Origin: Apostichopus japonicus
Taxonomy: Eukaryota > Echinodermata > Holothuroidea > Aspidochirotida > Stichopodidae
NCBI RefSeq assembly: GCF_037975245.1
Contig: NC_092563.1
Coordinates: 1,019,001-1,083,000, forward strand
Reading direction: 5' to 3'
DNA: 64,000 nucleotides
Below the pieces are notes generated by a model. The model was not told the DNA's origin. It searched no databases and saw nothing but the letters and a program-made list of their open reading frames with translations. Of this stretch, positions 62,794 through 64,000 are shown piece after piece (positions within the stretch are counted from its first letter, which is position 1; each line of letters starts with the position of its first letter). A program made the translations under genes and the position numbers.

Positions 62794-64000
62794 GTAATTC
62801 ATTAAGAGCAGCTTGATTACGTTAGGTTGTCACGCTTCTCGATATCAGGGGCGTATCCAGGGGGGCGCAACAGGCGCGCGCCCCCCCTATTGGCCGTCAC
62901 CAAAAAAAAAAAAAAGTTTAGCAAAAAAAAAAAAAAAAAAAAAAAATTGATGACGACCTTTATGTGAGATGTCGGTGATCGCTCAACCCCCCCCCCCCCT
63001 CCCGTATGCTTTATTTTTTGTTTGCCAAAAAAAGGTTCTGGCGAAGTTCGGCGGCATAATAGTTTTAGAAACATAGATGGTAATTGTGTTTGTATTATCA
63101 CTATAAACACTAAATGACATGCCAGCCATACTAAATTGTGCATTTTGTGTCCATATTTACTGGAAATGTTGCTTATTATTAAGGTCGAAAAATGGATCAC
63201 ATATGGCCATGGGCGGCGATCCTGGGTGGAGGGGGGATATATCCCCCCATGAAAATGGGTGGAGGGGATGTAATGCACCATATCCCCCCCCCACCAAATG
63301 CCAGGGATAAGAATATTTTCATGCCTACATTTATGCATCTTCGTTAATGTACGGCTCTTTTTTAGCTTCATTTCTCGCCTACCATAAACGCAGTGCGATC
63401 TTTTCAAATAAAGCGTCTTTATAAAGCAAAAATAGTTGACTGTAGGCTTCATTGGCCCTATAACAACAAAATGTATTATTGCGCCCACGGTATTGATATA
63501 GTACATATATGCACCCTCATAGTATTCATATAGGCCCTATAGTAGGCCTACACACGTACATGTTCCCTCGAACAGCTGAGAATCTCATGTAACCAGGGTA
63601 ATGCTTAATACACGTTTCACCTGGATGCCCTAGCAATCGGTACCTAGGAATGTAACTATGTGTAATTGTGTATTGCATGTGTATAGGCCTATAATAGCCT
63701 GCATGAGGCCATTTTCTTCATCGAATAATATAACAGAGCTCTCGAACATTCTAACGTTGCGCCTGAAACAAGATTGACAGGGGCAATTTTCCCAAAATAA
63801 CACCCGAAATTAAAAAAAAAAGTATTTTGGATCCTGATTATGAGATATTTCGGACATGACATCCCTATTTTAAAGTTGGGTATATGCCGCTTGGAAACCT
63901 CGGGAAGTGCCGTTTCCGGCCATCTAGAGGGTTTGTTAATCCCAAAATTTTCTTGTACGCTTCGCGCCAACTCATGGTGGCGCTTAGATATAGTCACGCT
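62794..64000. mobile_element. Further MITE fragments, no exon recognised
   Basis: An element-like start (CAGGGGCGTATCCAGG, about 62846) is followed by long A and C tracts (62900-63000). The 3' edge (about 63890-64000) is the reverse complement of the shared MITE core and runs out of the window. The 229-residue minus-strand frame at 62817-63506 is built from these tracts. I find no upstream exon of the F5/8C gene here. Confidence 0.55.

Noticed and set aside
62817-63506. 229-residue minus-strand open frame
   Set aside because: It runs through poly-A, poly-C and MITE sequence (poly-F and a GGARLLRPPGYAPD-type tail from a transposon end); it lacks any domain or splice structure.

Overview
This is eukaryotic nuclear DNA from an animal. 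Genes are split into many small exons with clean GT-AG junctions, introns are long and full of short non-autonomous transposons, and simple repeats are abundant. The gene content is deuterostome: a TRIP13 gene lies head-to-head with a BRD7/BRD9-type bromodomain gene, as on human 5p15.33, and there are secreted avidin-family genes like the avidin-like domain of sea urchin fibropellins. A marine invertebrate deuterostome is likely. An echinoderm (perhaps a sea cucumber) is my best guess, but the species is inferred and not shown.

The left third (1-30.2 kb) is a young tandem segmental duplication. Each unit has an avidin-like gene on the minus strand plus several kb of upstream and downstream flank. 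Copy A (7.7-10.4 kb) and copy B (18.9-23.4 kb) each have five coding exons with identical phases, encoding 199 and 195 residues. The flanking block occurs three times (about 0.4-4.4, 12.0-17.7 and 23.7-30.2 kb). The third copy runs into the 3' side of the bromodomain gene. The first carries two exons copied from that gene, one of them base-for-base intact. Tetranucleotide arrays (CCGT)n at 0.1-0.3 kb and (CCAT)n at 10.6-11.5 kb mark equivalent points of the unit. hAT-like MITEs with exact 8-bp target duplications inserted into single copies after the duplication, once nested one inside another.

The middle (31.6-54.4 kb) holds two conserved nuclear genes transcribed divergently from a ~1.4-kb spacer: the BRD7/9 gene (minus, 15 coding exons, 731 aa) and TRIP13/PCH2 (plus, 12 coding exons, 433 aa). 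Both reconstruct completely with all splice phases consistent. The bromodomain gene contains a striking array of about 17 tandem copies of the 3' half of one of its own exons plus its splice donor.

The right end (55.4-62.4 kb) holds the 3' part of a minus-strand gene for a cell-surface protein: a novel N-terminal stretch, an F5/8 type C (discoidin) domain, a long extracellular region, a furin-like basic site and a hydrophobic GPI-like C-terminus. Its 5' end is not in the window. The remaining sequence is MITE debris and short tandem repeats.
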